Notes under the pieces: model-generated | Databases searched by the model: none | Told to the model about the DNA's origin: nothing | The model's input: the letters and a program-made list of their open reading frames with translations, nothing else | Assembly: GCA_910580185.1 (NCBI GenBank) | Contig: CAJTWC010000006.1 | Coordinates: 35,001 to 99,000, forward strand | Origin: an uncultured Bacilli bacterium | GTDB taxonomy: Bacteria > Bacillota_I > Bacilli_A > RF39 > UBA660 | Direction of reading: 5' to 3' | DNA length: 64,000 nt | Part shown: piece by piece, positions 51,742-61,982 of the stretch | How positions within the stretch are numbered: the stretch's first letter is position 1 | Layout of the letters: the number at the start of each line of letters is the position of its first letter | Position numbers and translations under genes: made by a program

Positions 51742-51839
51742 TCTTCTAAAATCCTTTTTTAATCTTTAATTTTCGAATTTTTTATAATAACTTTTGATAA
51801 TTTGATATTATAAATATTTACTTTATAAAAATAAAGAAG

Positions 51840-51892
51840 TATAATTAAAGAGAGCCCAGAGAGCACCAGAGTTCTCTGGATCTTTTTTATTT
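51840..51892 (+). promoter_or_regulatory. pyrG: pyrG leader with attenuator-like hairpin
   Basis: -10 TATAAT (51840-51845), then a predicted start near 51850-51852 and a short leader. A hairpin CCAGAGA (51856-51862) / TCTCTGG (51873-51879) is followed by a T-run (51883-51888). An overlapping alternative arm CCAGAG (51866-51871) can pair with the same 3' strand. A terminator between promoter and gene recalls CTP-sensing attenuation of Bacillus pyrG, but the initial bases are not GGG, so slippage as in Bacillus is not obvious. Confidence 0.65.
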
Positions 51893-51906
51893 TAGGAGGT
51901 GTTAAT

Positions 51907-53514
51907 ATGACAAAATATGTATTTGTAACTGGAGGGGTAGTATCTGGTTTAGGTAAAGGTATTACCGCTTCTTCGGTGGCTTTATTATTAAAATCCAGAG
52001 GATACAAAGTATTTATGCAAAAGTTTGATCCTTATATAAACGTTGATCCTGGAACTATGAATCCAATTCAACATGGTGAGGTTTTTGTAACTTATGATGG
52101 CTGCGAAACCGATCTTGATCTAGGACACTATGAAAGATTTATAGACGAGGAATTAAACTATACTTCAAATATTACTAGCGGAAAAATTTATAAAACCGTA
52201 ATTGATAAGGAAAGACATGGAGACTATCTAGGTGCAACCGTTCAGATGGTACCTCATATAACTAACGAAATAAAAAACAAAGTATATGAGGCTGGAATAT
52301 CCAGTAAAGCTGATATTGTTATAACTGAAATTGGCGGTACGGTTGGTGATATAGAATCTCAAAGTTTTATTGAGGCTCTAAGACAAATACAACTAGAGAA
52401 AGGTTCTGAAAACGTATTTTTCATTCACTGTACATTAATACCATATATTTATGGTTCTGGAGAATTAAAAACAAAACCAACACAAAATAGTGTTAGAGAT
52501 TTAAGAAATATGGGCATTAGACCTGATTCAATTGTATGCCGGGTTCCTTATGATTCTGGTTCTAGTATAAAAGAGAAAATAAGTTTATTTTGCTCAGTAC
52601 CAGTACAAAACGTAATAGACTCAGTAGATGTTAAAAATATTTATGAAATTCCAATTAAATTTTATGAACAAAAAATTGATGAAATAATTCTAAAACAATT
52701 TAATTTACCTATTAAAAAAGCGAACTTAGATTACTGGAAAAATCTTATAAAAACAGTTGATAACTTAAAAGATACTATAGAAATAGCATTGGTTGGTAAA
52801 TACGTTGAACTTCATGATGCTTATCTTTCAGTTGCTGAAAGCCTAAGACATGCAGGTTACAAACATAACGTTAAAATTGATATAAACTGGATTGACTCAG
52901 AAAAGTTAGAAAATCCTAAAACAAATCTAAAAGAAATCTTTAAAAACTCTAAGGGAATTATAGTTCCAGGAGGATTTGGAACACGTGGTACAGAAGGCAA
53001 AATCTCTGCTATTAAATATGCTAGAGAAAATAATATTCCATTTTTAGGCATATGCCTTGGTATGCAACTTGCCGTTATAGAATTTGCTAGAAATGTATGT
53101 GGTATTAAAGAGGCATCATCAACCGAGTTCGACCCTACTTGCAAGGAAAAAATTATTGACTTAATGGCAGATCAAAAATCCGTTGTTAACTTAGGTGGAA
53201 CTCTTCGTTTAGGTAATTATGAATGCAAGATTGATAAAAAAACAATAACATATAAAGCTTATAAAGAAGAAAACATATTAGAAAGACATAGGCATAGATA
53301 TGAATTCAATAATAATTATAAAGAAGTTTTAGAAAAACATGGTATGGTATTTTCTGGAATAAATGAAAAAGCTAATTTAGTTGAAATTATAGAACTACCA
53401 AAGCATAAACACTTTATCGCTTGTCAGTTCCATCCAGAGTTTAAATCAAGACCAACTAAAGCACATCCATTATTTAGTTCGTTTATTAAAGCTAGTAAAG
53501 AAAATAAAAAATAA
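51907..53514 (+). CDS. pyrG: CTP synthase
   Basis: 535 residues. N-terminal synthase domain with FVTGGVVSGLGKGITASS and DPYINVDPGTMNPIQHGEVF (in parts), and a C-terminal class I glutamine amidotransferase domain with LGICLGMQ (nucleophilic Cys) and CQFHPEFKS. It converts UTP to CTP using glutamine and ATP. AGGAGGTG precedes the ATG. A bidirectional terminator follows at 53532-53560. Confidence 0.98.
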   Translation: MTKYVFVTGGVVSGLGKGITASSVALLLKSRGYKVFMQKFDPYINVDPGTMNPIQHGEVFVTYDGCETDLDLGHYERFIDEELNYTSNITSGKIYKTVIDKERHGDYLGATVQMVPHITNEIKNKVYEAGISSKADIVITEIGGTVGDIESQSFIEALRQIQLEKGSENVFFIHCTLIPYIYGSGELKTKPTQNSVRDLRNMGIRPDSIVCRVPYDSGSSIKEKISLFCSVPVQNVIDSVDVKNIYEIPIKFYEQKIDEIILKQFNLPIKKANLDYWKNLIKTVDNLKDTIEIALVGKYVELHDAYLSVAESLRHAGYKHNVKIDINWIDSEKLENPKTNLKEIFKNSKGIIVPGGFGTRGTEGKISAIKYARENNIPFLGICLGMQLAVIEFARNVCGIKEASSTEFDPTCKEKIIDLMADQKSVVNLGGTLRLGNYECKIDKKTITYKAYKEENILERHRHRYEFNNNYKEVLEKHGMVFSGINEKANLVEIIELPKHKHFIACQFHPEFKSRPTKAHPLFSSFIKASKENKK

Positions 53515-53531
53515 TAAGATTAAATAAAAAC

Positions 53532-53560
53532 AAAAAGTGTTGTTTTATTCAACACTTTTT
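53532..53560. terminator. Bidirectional terminator between pyrG and the exporter permease
   Basis: Perfect stem AAAAAGTGTTG / CAACACTTTTT with a 7-base loop. Confidence 0.85.
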
Positions 53561-56500
53561 AATGATTCTATCATATCTATTTTCTTAAGAGCATAATGGA
53601 TGATCTTATTAACTATTAAGGTAAATAGCATAACTATTAATGCTGTTATTATAAAGCTAGATGGATTTATGTTACGTAAGAATCTAACCATCTCTATCTC
53701 AACGGTATTAATTATAATATAAGTTAAGATTATACCAAATATTAAGCCTAATATAATACCAATTAAAGTAAGAATAATAGTTTCTTTTGTAATGTAATTA
53801 TCTACTTCTTTATCAGTAAATCCTAAAACTTTAAGAGTTGCTATTTCTCTTTTTCTTTCACATATATTTATGTAAGATAGATTATATAAGACAACAAACG
53901 ATAATGCTCCAGACAAGAAAATAAGTATTAAAACCACGCTATTTAAAGACTTTAACATATCATTAACTCCATTTATTGTAGAATTAACTGACATAACACT
54001 CATAACATTATCATTTTTTAATAATGCTGTGGATAATTGTTCTTCATTTTTTAAATTATCAATGTTTAAGTAAACAATATTAGTCTTATAAGATGATACG
54101 TTTTTTTCATATGTATTTTTAGCCATAAATACATAATGTCCCACATAGTTTTCACATATTCCAGATATTTCAAAAGTATGAGTTTTTTCATCAGCTTCTT
54201 TTAATGTTATTTTATCACCAATTTTTTTATTTATAAGTTCTGCTAATTTATCAGATATTATAACTTTATTATCTTGAACTTTTAAAGTTTTAGCAGTTTT
54301 CACATCTTTTAAATTAATTACTTTTTCTAAGTCTTTGGTATTATCTGCAACAAAGATATTTACGTCATAACCATCAGTTGTCATTTTATTATCCATATTA
54401 GTATAAACCTTATTTGTAATATGTTTGTTATCAAATATATTATCTAATTCTTCTTTAGATCCACTTGCTACATAAACCATTTCATCAAATGTGAAAACAT
54501 CTTTATATTGTTTATCAGGCACTTTTACGATTGAATCTCTTATACCAAAACCTGCAAGCATTAGTGCTGTACAACCAAGTATTCCAGTAACAGTCATAAT
54601 AACCCTTTTTTTATACCTAAATAAATTTCTCACGGTTACTTTATTTGAAAAGTTAATACGATTCCAGATAAATGGTATTTTCTCTAATATAACTCTTTTA
54701 CCATTGGTAGGCGCTTTTGGTCTCATAAGATCAGAAGGCTTTTCTTTTACTACTTTCCTAATTGTAAGAAGAGTTGTACCACAAATACATATTAATGCTA
54801 TTAAAATACCAACTATAACACTAGTAGGATTAAAATCATATTTAAAAACAGGCACATCAAATAATATCTTATATATATTCCATACGTATCTAGGTAATAG
54901 AAAGAAACCTAATAGTGCACCAATTAATCCACCTGATAACGTTGCTATTCCAGAATATAATAAATACTTTTTTCTTATGTGTTTATTACTAAATCCAAGT
55001 GACTTAAACGTTCCTATAACACTTCTATCGTCTTCTACCATTCTTGACATTGATATTAAACTTATTAGTATTGCAACAATAAAGAATATAGTAGGAAATA
55101 CCTTTGATAAGTTTGATACGCTTTTTCCATCATCAATAAAGCTAGAGTACCCACTATCATCTATTCTTTGATATGTATACCAAGTTGGTTTAGGTATTTC
55201 ATCTAATGCTTTTTTAGCTTCTATTATTTTTAAATCAAACATATTTTTACTTTCGTAATATTCAGCTATTTTCGAATTATATAAATTTAAATTACTATTA
55301 TAAGTTCTAAAGCCATTATTATATAAGCTTAATCCGTTTTGATACTCATTATAATAATTTAGATATTGATTATAACCATATTCATATTCAGACTCCCCAG
55401 CATTATATAATCTTAAACCTTCTTCATATTCTTTTTCGGCATTTTCAATTTTTTCTAAAGCATCTAATAGTTCTATAACTTTATCCTGGTTTTCCTTATA
55501 ATAATTTAAAACCTTTATAATTTGTTCATAATTTGGAATATCACTTGGAACATTAGATTCTATTTTATCTATTATTTCTTTATTATTAATTAAATTTTTT
55601 ATTTGTTCTTCAATAGTTTGCACGTCTAAATTATTTATTAATTCTACTATTTTTTCATATTCAGGTATATCCGAAGGAATATTGTTAATTAATTCTTCTT
55701 TGTTGATATTTTCTATCGCTTCTTTTGTTTTATATAAATCATCTAATGTAATACCATATTCGCTTAATTTTTTATCAATTTCCTGCTTCCCATTTTCTAT
55801 TTCAATCTTGCCATTTTCTAATAAAGTTTTAGTATTATCTAGTTTAATTCTTGCTTCTTCTAATTTTTTCTTAGTAGCTTCTAAATTAACATATCCACTG
55901 TCTAATTGTTTTTTTGATGAGTCTAATTCTTGTTTACCTGTTTTTAGCCTGACTTCAGCACTATCTAAACTTTTTTTAGCATCGTTTAACTTTGTTAAAC
56001 CATTTTGTTCTTCTTTTTGAATTTCATCATTAACTTTATTATAGATTTCTCTATATCTAGCATCTTCTCTTAGTCTTTTAATATTACTTATCTTATCTAA
56101 AGTGTTATTAACTAATCTATTATACTCTTTGCCATCAGTAACTTTTTTTCTAGCACCATTTACTGTAGCATAAATTTCTGTATAGTAATCGGTGTTAAAA
56201 TTACTTTCATTAACATACGCATAATAGTTTATTTTACCAGTACCTAAATTAGTATTACCCCTATTAGATGTTCCAGTAGAACTAGTTATATAAAGCGGGC
56301 TTTTAACTACTCCAACAATCGTCAACTTCGTTTTTTTAAAAGTATCTTCATCTTTTAAAACTATTTCGTTTCCTATTTTAACGTTTTCACTATTTAACAA
56401 AGCTTCTTCTACAACGATTTCTTTATTATTCTTTGGTAGTCTACCCTTTTTTAAATCTATTTTATTAACTGAATCAGTAATCCCAATAACCTTTACTACT

Positions 56501-56808
56501 GATTCACTTTTGTTTATGTCTGCTAAAACGTCTTTTGAATAAGTTGCATAAACATTTTCTATTTCTTTTATACGTTTTAGTTCAATTACATCTTCATTAG
56601 TAAGTCCAAGTGTAGATATTATTTTTATATCATAAACATTATTATCATCATAATATTTATCAAGTGACATTAACATATCTGGTGCTGACATCTTTATTCC
56701 AATAAATACTCCAACACCAAGCATACTCATTATAAGAAGTGATAAAAATCTTTTAAACGAACTTTTTATTTCTCTAATACTAGTAGTATTAATTCTATTC
56801 TTCTTCAT
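53545..56808 (-). CDS. MacB/FtsX-type ABC exporter permease with extracellular coiled coil
   Basis: 1087 residues. First transmembrane helix (about 16-38), an extracellular MacB-like domain (about 45-225), and a long coiled coil (about 250-520) rich in glutamate and lysine. An FtsX domain with three helices follows (about 565-720), then a second extracellular domain and a final FtsX domain (about 960-1078). Such permeases move wall-active compounds or couple ATP hydrolysis to wall enzymes. Follows its ATPase gene with one base between. Confidence 0.85.
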   Translation of the reverse strand: MKKNRINTTSIREIKSSFKRFLSLLIMSMLGVGVFIGIKMSAPDMLMSLDKYYDDNNVYDIKIISTLGLTNEDVIELKRIKEIENVYATYSKDVLADINKSESVVKVIGITDSVNKIDLKKGRLPKNNKEIVVEEALLNSENVKIGNEIVLKDEDTFKKTKLTIVGVVKSPLYITSSTGTSNRGNTNLGTGKINYYAYVNESNFNTDYYTEIYATVNGARKKVTDGKEYNRLVNNTLDKISNIKRLREDARYREIYNKVNDEIQKEEQNGLTKLNDAKKSLDSAEVRLKTGKQELDSSKKQLDSGYVNLEATKKKLEEARIKLDNTKTLLENGKIEIENGKQEIDKKLSEYGITLDDLYKTKEAIENINKEELINNIPSDIPEYEKIVELINNLDVQTIEEQIKNLINNKEIIDKIESNVPSDIPNYEQIIKVLNYYKENQDKVIELLDALEKIENAEKEYEEGLRLYNAGESEYEYGYNQYLNYYNEYQNGLSLYNNGFRTYNSNLNLYNSKIAEYYESKNMFDLKIIEAKKALDEIPKPTWYTYQRIDDSGYSSFIDDGKSVSNLSKVFPTIFFIVAILISLISMSRMVEDDRSVIGTFKSLGFSNKHIRKKYLLYSGIATLSGGLIGALLGFFLLPRYVWNIYKILFDVPVFKYDFNPTSVIVGILIALICICGTTLLTIRKVVKEKPSDLMRPKAPTNGKRVILEKIPFIWNRINFSNKVTVRNLFRYKKRVIMTVTGILGCTALMLAGFGIRDSIVKVPDKQYKDVFTFDEMVYVASGSKEELDNIFDNKHITNKVYTNMDNKMTTDGYDVNIFVADNTKDLEKVINLKDVKTAKTLKVQDNKVIISDKLAELINKKIGDKITLKEADEKTHTFEISGICENYVGHYVFMAKNTYEKNVSSYKTNIVYLNIDNLKNEEQLSTALLKNDNVMSVMSVNSTINGVNDMLKSLNSVVLILIFLSGALSFVVLYNLSYINICERKREIATLKVLGFTDKEVDNYITKETIILTLIGIILGLIFGIILTYIIINTVEIEMVRFLRNINPSSFIITALIVMLFTLIVNKIIHYALKKIDMIESLKSVE

Positions 56809-56809
56809 A

Positions 56810-57511
56810 TTACCACTCTATTTCATCTATACTTTTAGGCTTTTTATTTATTGTTACGTCCTCTACACTACCATTTTTAAATCTTATTACTTTATCGGCC
56901 ATCGGTGCGATAGATGCGTTATGAGTTATTATTATCACTGTCATTTTTTCTTTTCTTGCTGTTTGTTCTAGTAACTTTAGTATTTGCTTTCCTGTTTTGT
57001 AATCTAAAGCTCCTGTTGGTTCATCACATAAAAGTAGTTTTGGATTTTTAGCGATTGCTCGTGCTATTGCAACACGTTGCTGCTCTCCACCCGATAATTG
57101 AGAAGGAAAGTTATCCATTCTTTTTGATAATCCAACTTTATTTAGAATTGTTTTAGGATTTAAATGGTCCTTACATAACTGAACAGCAAGTTCTACGTTT
57201 TCTAAAGCAGTTAGATTTTGTACTAAGTTATAAAATTGGAATACGAAACCAATGTCATTTCTACGATACATTATTAGATCTTTATTACTATAACTAGTTA
57301 CGTCTTTACCATCTACCATAACCTTACCTGAACTTGCAGAATCCATTCCACCTAGTATGTTAAGACACGTTGTTTTACCCGCTCCAGAAGGACCAAGTAT
57401 TACAACAAGTTCTCCTTTTTCTATTTCAAATGAAGTTTTATTAAGTGCCTTTATTTCAACTTCACCCATATTATATATCTTATTTACATTTTTAAATTCT
57501 ATATATGCCAA
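56810..57511 (-). CDS. ABC exporter ATPase (MacB/LolD type)
   Basis: About 233 residues. Walker A GPSGAGKTT, Q-loop FQFYNLV, signature LSGGEQQRVAIARA, Walker B LLLCDEPTGALD and H-loop ITHNA are all intact. The likely start is TTG at 57511 (AGAAGGTG at spacing 6, protein begins with AYIEFKNVNKIYNMG). A longer frame from ATG 57547 would run through a TATAAT promoter box. Energises the permease gene immediately downstream. Confidence 0.92.
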   Translation of the reverse strand: MAYIEFKNVNKIYNMGEVEIKALNKTSFEIEKGELVVILGPSGAGKTTCLNILGGMDSASSGKVMVDGKDVTSYSNKDLIMYRRNDIGFVFQFYNLVQNLTALENVELAVQLCKDHLNPKTILNKVGLSKRMDNFPSQLSGGEQQRVAIARAIAKNPKLLLCDEPTGALDYKTGKQILKLLEQTARKEKMTVIIITHNASIAPMADKVIRFKNGSVEDVTINKKPKSIDEIEW

Positions 57512-57573
57512 TATAAACACCTTCTTTAATGATATATTATACAACAAAACATATTAATTTGAACATTTTTTAT

Positions 57574-57598
57574 TAAAAAAGATAGAACTTAATCTATC
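57574..57598 (-). terminator. Terminator of the TspO-like gene
   Basis: Minus-strand stem AGATAG / CTATCT with T-run, at the gene's stop codon. Confidence 0.6.
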
Positions 57599-58058
57599 TG
57601 TTTAAAAGATATATACCAAAGTTTAAGTACCCAGCAAATATAATCCATAATATATAAGGTATGTTTAAGTAAGCAGACCGTCTATCAATCTTATAAAATT
57701 TGACTACCATAATAATTACCATTATTAAAAGTAAAATAATCCATATAAATGCAAACAAATATGCTCCAAAACCAAAGAATATTAAACTCCAAACAGAATT
57801 TATAATAAGTGCAATAGCATAAATAAGAATTGCTGAATCTTTATTATTATCCTTAGATTCTGTAATTAAATAACAAGAAATACTCATTAATAAGTATAAA
57901 ATACTCCATACTATGGGAAATAATATACCAGGAACATTTATAGGTTTTGAAAGTTCCTTAAAAGTATCCATATTATTCATCGTAATTAAGCTAAAAAAAC
58001 TACCTACTACAAAAGTAATTAACGTTATAATAATTAATCTTTTCCAATTTATTTTCAT
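57594..58058 (-). CDS. TspO/MBR-family membrane protein
   Basis: 154 residues with five transmembrane helices. Family marks are WSILYLLMSIS, NSVWSLIFFGF and the C-terminal AGYLNFGIYLLN. TspO proteins bind porphyrins and other hydrophobic ligands in the membrane. SD GGTG is weak. Single gene with its own terminator. Confidence 0.88.
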   Translation of the reverse strand: MKINWKRLIIITLITFVVGSFFSLITMNNMDTFKELSKPINVPGILFPIVWSILYLLMSISCYLITESKDNNKDSAILIYAIALIINSVWSLIFFGFGAYLFAFIWIILLLIMVIIMVVKFYKIDRRSAYLNIPYILWIIFAGYLNFGIYLLNR

Positions 58059-58095
58059 ATTATCACCATTATTATTCTACATAATTTTATTTTTT

Positions 58096-58791
58096 TTATT
58101 CTTCATAAAACTCTTTTAAGAACTTATATAATATTCTTTGGCAAATTTCCGATGCTTCATCATCATATAAATTGTACTGTTTAATTCCATTATTATTAGC
58201 ATAATTAGATATTATTCTAATGCAAGAGTAAGGAATATCATTCATGTATGCGAATTGTCCTACACATCCAGACTCACAATCTACTGCCCCTGCATTATAC
58301 TCTCTTCTAATACTATTTGATAAACCATAATTGGTAACAAACATATCTGATGATGCTAAAACATCATTAGAATAATTATTTCCACATATATTGCACGACC
58401 TTACAAGACAATCATTTAAATCCTCATTTGTTTGGTATGATGACTTATTAACGTTAGGTATTTGTCCTGGCATAAAACCATTTGGCATAAAATCAACGTC
58501 AAACTCTAAGGTTGAATTTGGGATTACAGCACTAAAAATATCATTACAATCATTAATACTTCCCGCTGTTCCTACACATAACATTACCGTTATTTTGTAT
58601 TTATCACATGCATATCTTAAAGAACTACCTATATTTATCTTTCCATATCCTGTTGCAATGGTGATAAACTCATGATTATTATAATCACACTTATAAATTT
58701 CACATCCTTTTGGTGATTCTTCCCTTTCATACTTTATTTTTTCAAGTAAGTTATTTACATAATTTTTATCTGGTGTAACTATCAGTAACAT
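58096..58791 (-). CDS. MTA/SAH nucleosidase- or purine-phosphorylase-like protein
   Basis: 231 residues of the PNP/UDP phosphorylase fold. TATGYGKINIGSS and VGTAGSINDC form the phosphate or ribose side. AVDCESGCVGQFAYMNDIPYSCIRIISNYA corresponds to the substrate segment that normally reads MExxA and ends in a catalytic SDxA; here the Asp is Asn. The catalytic step may therefore be altered, or the substrate changed. Cytoplasmic. AGGAG is seen upstream. Confidence 0.75.
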   Translation of the reverse strand: MLLIVTPDKNYVNNLLEKIKYEREESPKGCEIYKCDYNNHEFITIATGYGKINIGSSLRYACDKYKITVMLCVGTAGSINDCNDIFSAVIPNSTLEFDVDFMPNGFMPGQIPNVNKSSYQTNEDLNDCLVRSCNICGNNYSNDVLASSDMFVTNYGLSNSIRREYNAGAVDCESGCVGQFAYMNDIPYSCIRIISNYANNNGIKQYNLYDDEASEICQRILYKFLKEFYEE

Positions 58792-58857
58792 ATAAATCCT
58801 CCCATTTGTTTTATTTTATTTTTATTTACATAAAATTATGATAGGAAGGATGATTTT

Positions 58858-60060
58858 ATGGCTTATAAAATTGCAATTGATTCGGCAGGTGGAGGTAGTA
58901 ATTCTGGAGCAGTTGGAAACGGTATAACAGAAAAAGACTATGCACTTACAATTTCAAAATACATTAATGATAGACTAAAAGCTTTAGGAATTGAAAGTTT
59001 CTTAGTAAGAGAAAATGATAATACCCTATCAGACGATCAAAGAGTAAATATTATCAAAAATAAGTATGGTACAGGTAATAATGTAATTGTTATATCCAAC
59101 AGATTAAATAATGGAGGATCTTCTGGCACAGAAATAATATACCCATTAAGAAGCAATAGTAAATTATCTGCAAGTATTGCAAATGAAATAGAAAATATGG
59201 GTGGTAATGTTACTAAGTATTATCAATTAAGAAATAGTAATGATACCGCCATAGATGATGATTATTTAATAAGAAATACCGCTAATAATCAAACTATAGT
59301 AATTGATTATGGTTATGTAGATAACGCATCAGATAGTACGTTTCTTAAAAATAATTTAGAAAACTTAGGGGAAGCTGTTGTTAAGGCTATTGCAAATTAC
59401 GTAGGAGTAAATTATTTACCCGTTTCATTAGAAGGATATTATGTAGTAAAAAGTGGGGATAGCCTATGGTCAATTGCAAGTAAAAATAACACTACGGTAA
59501 ATGAACTTAAAAGTTTAAATAATCTATCTAATAACGCCTTGCAAATTGGGCAACTATTAAAACTACCAACTATAAATAGTGGTAATAACAATTCCACCCC
59601 AAGCCAAAATATTTATACTGTGCAAAAGGGTGATAGCCTGTGGGCGATTGCAAATAAATATGGTACTACCGTGGATAGCATTAAAAGTGCTAATAACCTA
59701 ACAAGTAATAATTTATCTATTGGTCAAACGCTTATTATTCCAACTGAAAGTAATCAAATAACGAACCAAATAACTTATAATGTAAAAAAAGGAGATAGCT
59801 TGTGGGCAATTGCTAACAGATATGATACTACTGTAGAAAAAATAAAAAGTACTAATAACTTAAGTTCTAATACATTATCTATTGGTCAAGTACTTATAAT
59901 TCCTAGCACCTCAGAATTTAACACATATACTGTGGAAAAAGGTGATAGTTTATGGACAATATCAAGAAAATATAATACTACTGTGGATAATATTAAAAAA
60001 TTAAATAATCTCACCTCAAATAATTTATCTATTGGTCAAAAACTTATAATACCTGCTTAA
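58858..60060 (+). CDS. LysM protein with degenerate N-acetylmuramoyl-alanine amidase domain
   Basis: 400 residues. An Amidase_3-like domain (1-180) is followed by four LysM repeats (each with KxGDSLW, to residue 400). The amidase zinc site looks lost: the usual GHGG is AGGG (residue 11), the second His (SIHAN) is Arg80 in ISNRLN, and the catalytic Glu is Asp (IVIDYGYV). Glu25 remains. No signal peptide is visible. It may bind wall sugars through LysM without cutting. A family member at 60741-61907 is truncated. GGAAGGATG precedes the ATG. Confidence 0.82.
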   Translation: MAYKIAIDSAGGGSNSGAVGNGITEKDYALTISKYINDRLKALGIESFLVRENDNTLSDDQRVNIIKNKYGTGNNVIVISNRLNNGGSSGTEIIYPLRSNSKLSASIANEIENMGGNVTKYYQLRNSNDTAIDDDYLIRNTANNQTIVIDYGYVDNASDSTFLKNNLENLGEAVVKAIANYVGVNYLPVSLEGYYVVKSGDSLWSIASKNNTTVNELKSLNNLSNNALQIGQLLKLPTINSGNNNSTPSQNIYTVQKGDSLWAIANKYGTTVDSIKSANNLTSNNLSIGQTLIIPTESNQITNQITYNVKKGDSLWAIANRYDTTVEKIKSTNNLSSNTLSIGQVLIIPSTSEFNTYTVEKGDSLWTISRKYNTTVDNIKKLNNLTSNNLSIGQKLIIPA

Positions 60061-60092
60061 TTTATGTTATTATATAAATAAGAGGTGATTAT

Positions 60093-60224
60093 ATGACTTT
60101 TAACAAACAAGTTGAAGAAGCTAAAAAAAAGAAACTAGAAAGTAGAATAATAAGAGATTTAGTATTTATAATACTTGGAGCTATATTCTTAGTAATATCT
60201 TTTGTTGTGGCATATAATAAATAA
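60093..60224 (+). CDS. Short single-span membrane protein
   Basis: 43 residues: a charged N-terminus (MTFNKQVEEAKKKKLESR) and one helix (about 21-40). AGAGGTG at good distance from the ATG supports translation. A terminator-like GAAAA/TTTTC hairpin with T7 follows at 60229-60257. Function unknown. Confidence 0.6.
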   Translation: MTFNKQVEEAKKKKLESRIIRDLVFIILGAIFLVISFVVAYNK

Positions 60225-60285
60225 TTAAGGAAAATTAAAGCATAAGTTTTCTTTTTTTATGCATATAATATACTAGGTGATTTTA

Positions 60286-60711
60286 TTGATAGTTAAATAT
60301 ACTGAAAAAGAACTTGACTTACTTGCAAGGCTTATGAGGGCAGAAGCATTGGGTGAAGGTAACCTTGGAATGCTTATGGTTGGAAACGTTGGTGTTAACA
60401 GAGTAATCGCTAATTGTTTGGATTTTAAAAATACAAGATCAATTTATGATATGGTCTACCAATCTCCAGGCGGATTTTCTGGTACAAATAGTGCTTTATT
60501 CCAAAGTTCTTCAACCACTAATGAAAAAAATTTAGCCAGAAGAATTTTAAGAGGAGAATATTATCATCCGGCAACTAATGCATTATGGTTTTATTCACCT
60601 GGTACTGGAAATGCATGTAAAACAACATGGTTTAATCAAGCTAACGCCGGAAAATACAAAAACCATTGTTTCTATGAGCCAGCAATTGGTGTATGTAAAG
60701 AATTACATTAA
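60286..60711 (+). CDS. SleB-type cell-wall hydrolase
   Basis: About 141 residues: a Hydrolase_2 domain with LARLMRAEALGEGN (catalytic Glu), VGNVGVNRV, TNALWFYSPG and HCFYEP. SleB-type enzymes are lytic transglycosylases acting on peptidoglycan. Start TTG at 60286 has AGGTG at spacing 6. No signal peptide is evident, so export is unclear. It sits between two LysM amidase genes. Confidence 0.8.
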   Translation: MIVKYTEKELDLLARLMRAEALGEGNLGMLMVGNVGVNRVIANCLDFKNTRSIYDMVYQSPGGFSGTNSALFQSSSTTNEKNLARRILRGEYYHPATNALWFYSPGTGNACKTTWFNQANAGKYKNHCFYEPAIGVCKELH

Positions 60712-60712
60712 A

Positions 60713-60742
60713 AAACTTATCAACAGTGATAAGTCTTTTTTT
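60713..60742. terminator. Bidirectional terminator between hydrolase and truncated LysM gene
   Basis: Stem ACTTATC / GATAAGT with loop AACAGT and T-runs on both sides. Confidence 0.75.
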
Positions 60743-61907
60743 ATGGAATAATTAAGGTTTGACCAATGCTTAAGATATCAGAGGTAAGGTTATTAATCAT
60801 TCTAATAGCATTTACACTAGTATTAAATCTATTTGCGATGGACCATAGGCTATCGCCTTTTTGTACAACATACAAATTAGATGGGGTATTAACGTTACCA
60901 TTATTAGAAGAACCTGGTATCGTTAAAACCTGTCCAATAGTTAGTATATCACTAGTTAGATTATTAGCACTTTTCAAATCATTTATAGATACACTATACG
61001 CTCTTGATATTGAATATAAAGAGTCTCCTCTTTGAACTATATAAGTATTAGTAGCAACAAAATCATCAGGTTCACCAGTACTTTCTACATCGTCTGGTAT
61101 ACTAAGCACTTGTCCTACACTTAGTACATTACTAGTTAAGTTATTTTTATTAATTATTGCGGTTGGAGTAGTATTATATTTAAGAGCAATTGAATACAAA
61201 GTATCTCCTTTTTGAACTACATAAGTATTACCCACATCTGGCGTTTCTACACCACCAGTCCCGGAGTTCGGAATTTGTAATACTTGCCCTACATAAATAG
61301 TGTTAGTACCCAAGTCATTTAAATTGGCAAGTTCATCTACGGTAGTATTATTAGCATTTGCTATTGACCACAAGCTATCTCCTTTTTGAACTACATAAGT
61401 TACGTTTGTTTGATCTGATGGAGCAACTCCTGGTATTACTAGTTGTTGTCCTACACTAATTAGGTTAGAACTTAAATTATTAGCACTTTTTATTTCACTT
61501 ACACCTACGTTAAATCTCTTGGCAATTGACCATAAGCTATCGCCCTTTTGCACGGTATAAGTATCATTTACGGTGTTTCCACCAGGTGCTACATAATTGT
61601 AACCTTTATAGTCAGCAACTGCTTTAACAACTGCCTCAGCCCATTTTTCCCAATCATTTCTAATTTGATTTCTATCATCCTTTGTAGAATCTAGAAAAGC
61701 ATATTCTATCAATACAGATTCAGCTGGAGATGTGTTTCTAATTATATAATAATAATCTTGATTTTGATTAGATGGTAACTTTCTTTGATACCATTTTCTA
61801 ATGTTTTGCCCAGTTTCTTCAATATTATCAAGTATCATTCTTGATAATGTATCATTGTTTCTTAAAGCGTAGACTACTTCCGCACCATCGCCACCTGATG
61901 AGTTCAT
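60741..61907 (-). pseudogene. LysM protein gene, 5' end removed at an element junction
   Basis: The 388-codon frame begins in the middle of an amidase domain. NSSGGDGAEVVYALRNND matches residues about 83-99 of the relative at 58858 (NNGGSSGTEIIYPLRSNS). About 80 amidase residues are missing. A TAA precedes the ATG directly and no SD is present. Five LysM repeats follow. The missing part is presumably at the other end of the element whose recombinase is at 62412. Confidence 0.78.
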
Positions 61908-61938
61908 TTACCATTAGTATTGTGTTAATTTTTTTACT

Positions 61939-61982
61939 CTTGTACCACAAAATGATAAATTGTTGGTACAAGAGTAAATTTA
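61939..61982. repeat. 14-bp inverted repeat near the element boundary
   Basis: TTACTCTTGTACCA and TGGTACAAGAGTAA separated by 16 bases, between the truncated gene and the 61983 gene. It has no strong T-run, so a terminator role is uncertain; it may be an attachment or binding site. Confidence 0.45.

Noticed and set aside
51742..51906. Riboswitch in the pyrG leader
   Set aside because: The leader is only about 55 bases, too short for known aptamers; only a terminator-like hairpin is seen.
57512..57547. Longer ABC ATPase start at 57547
   Set aside because: The frame passes through TATAAT and lacks an SD; TTG at 57511 is better supported.
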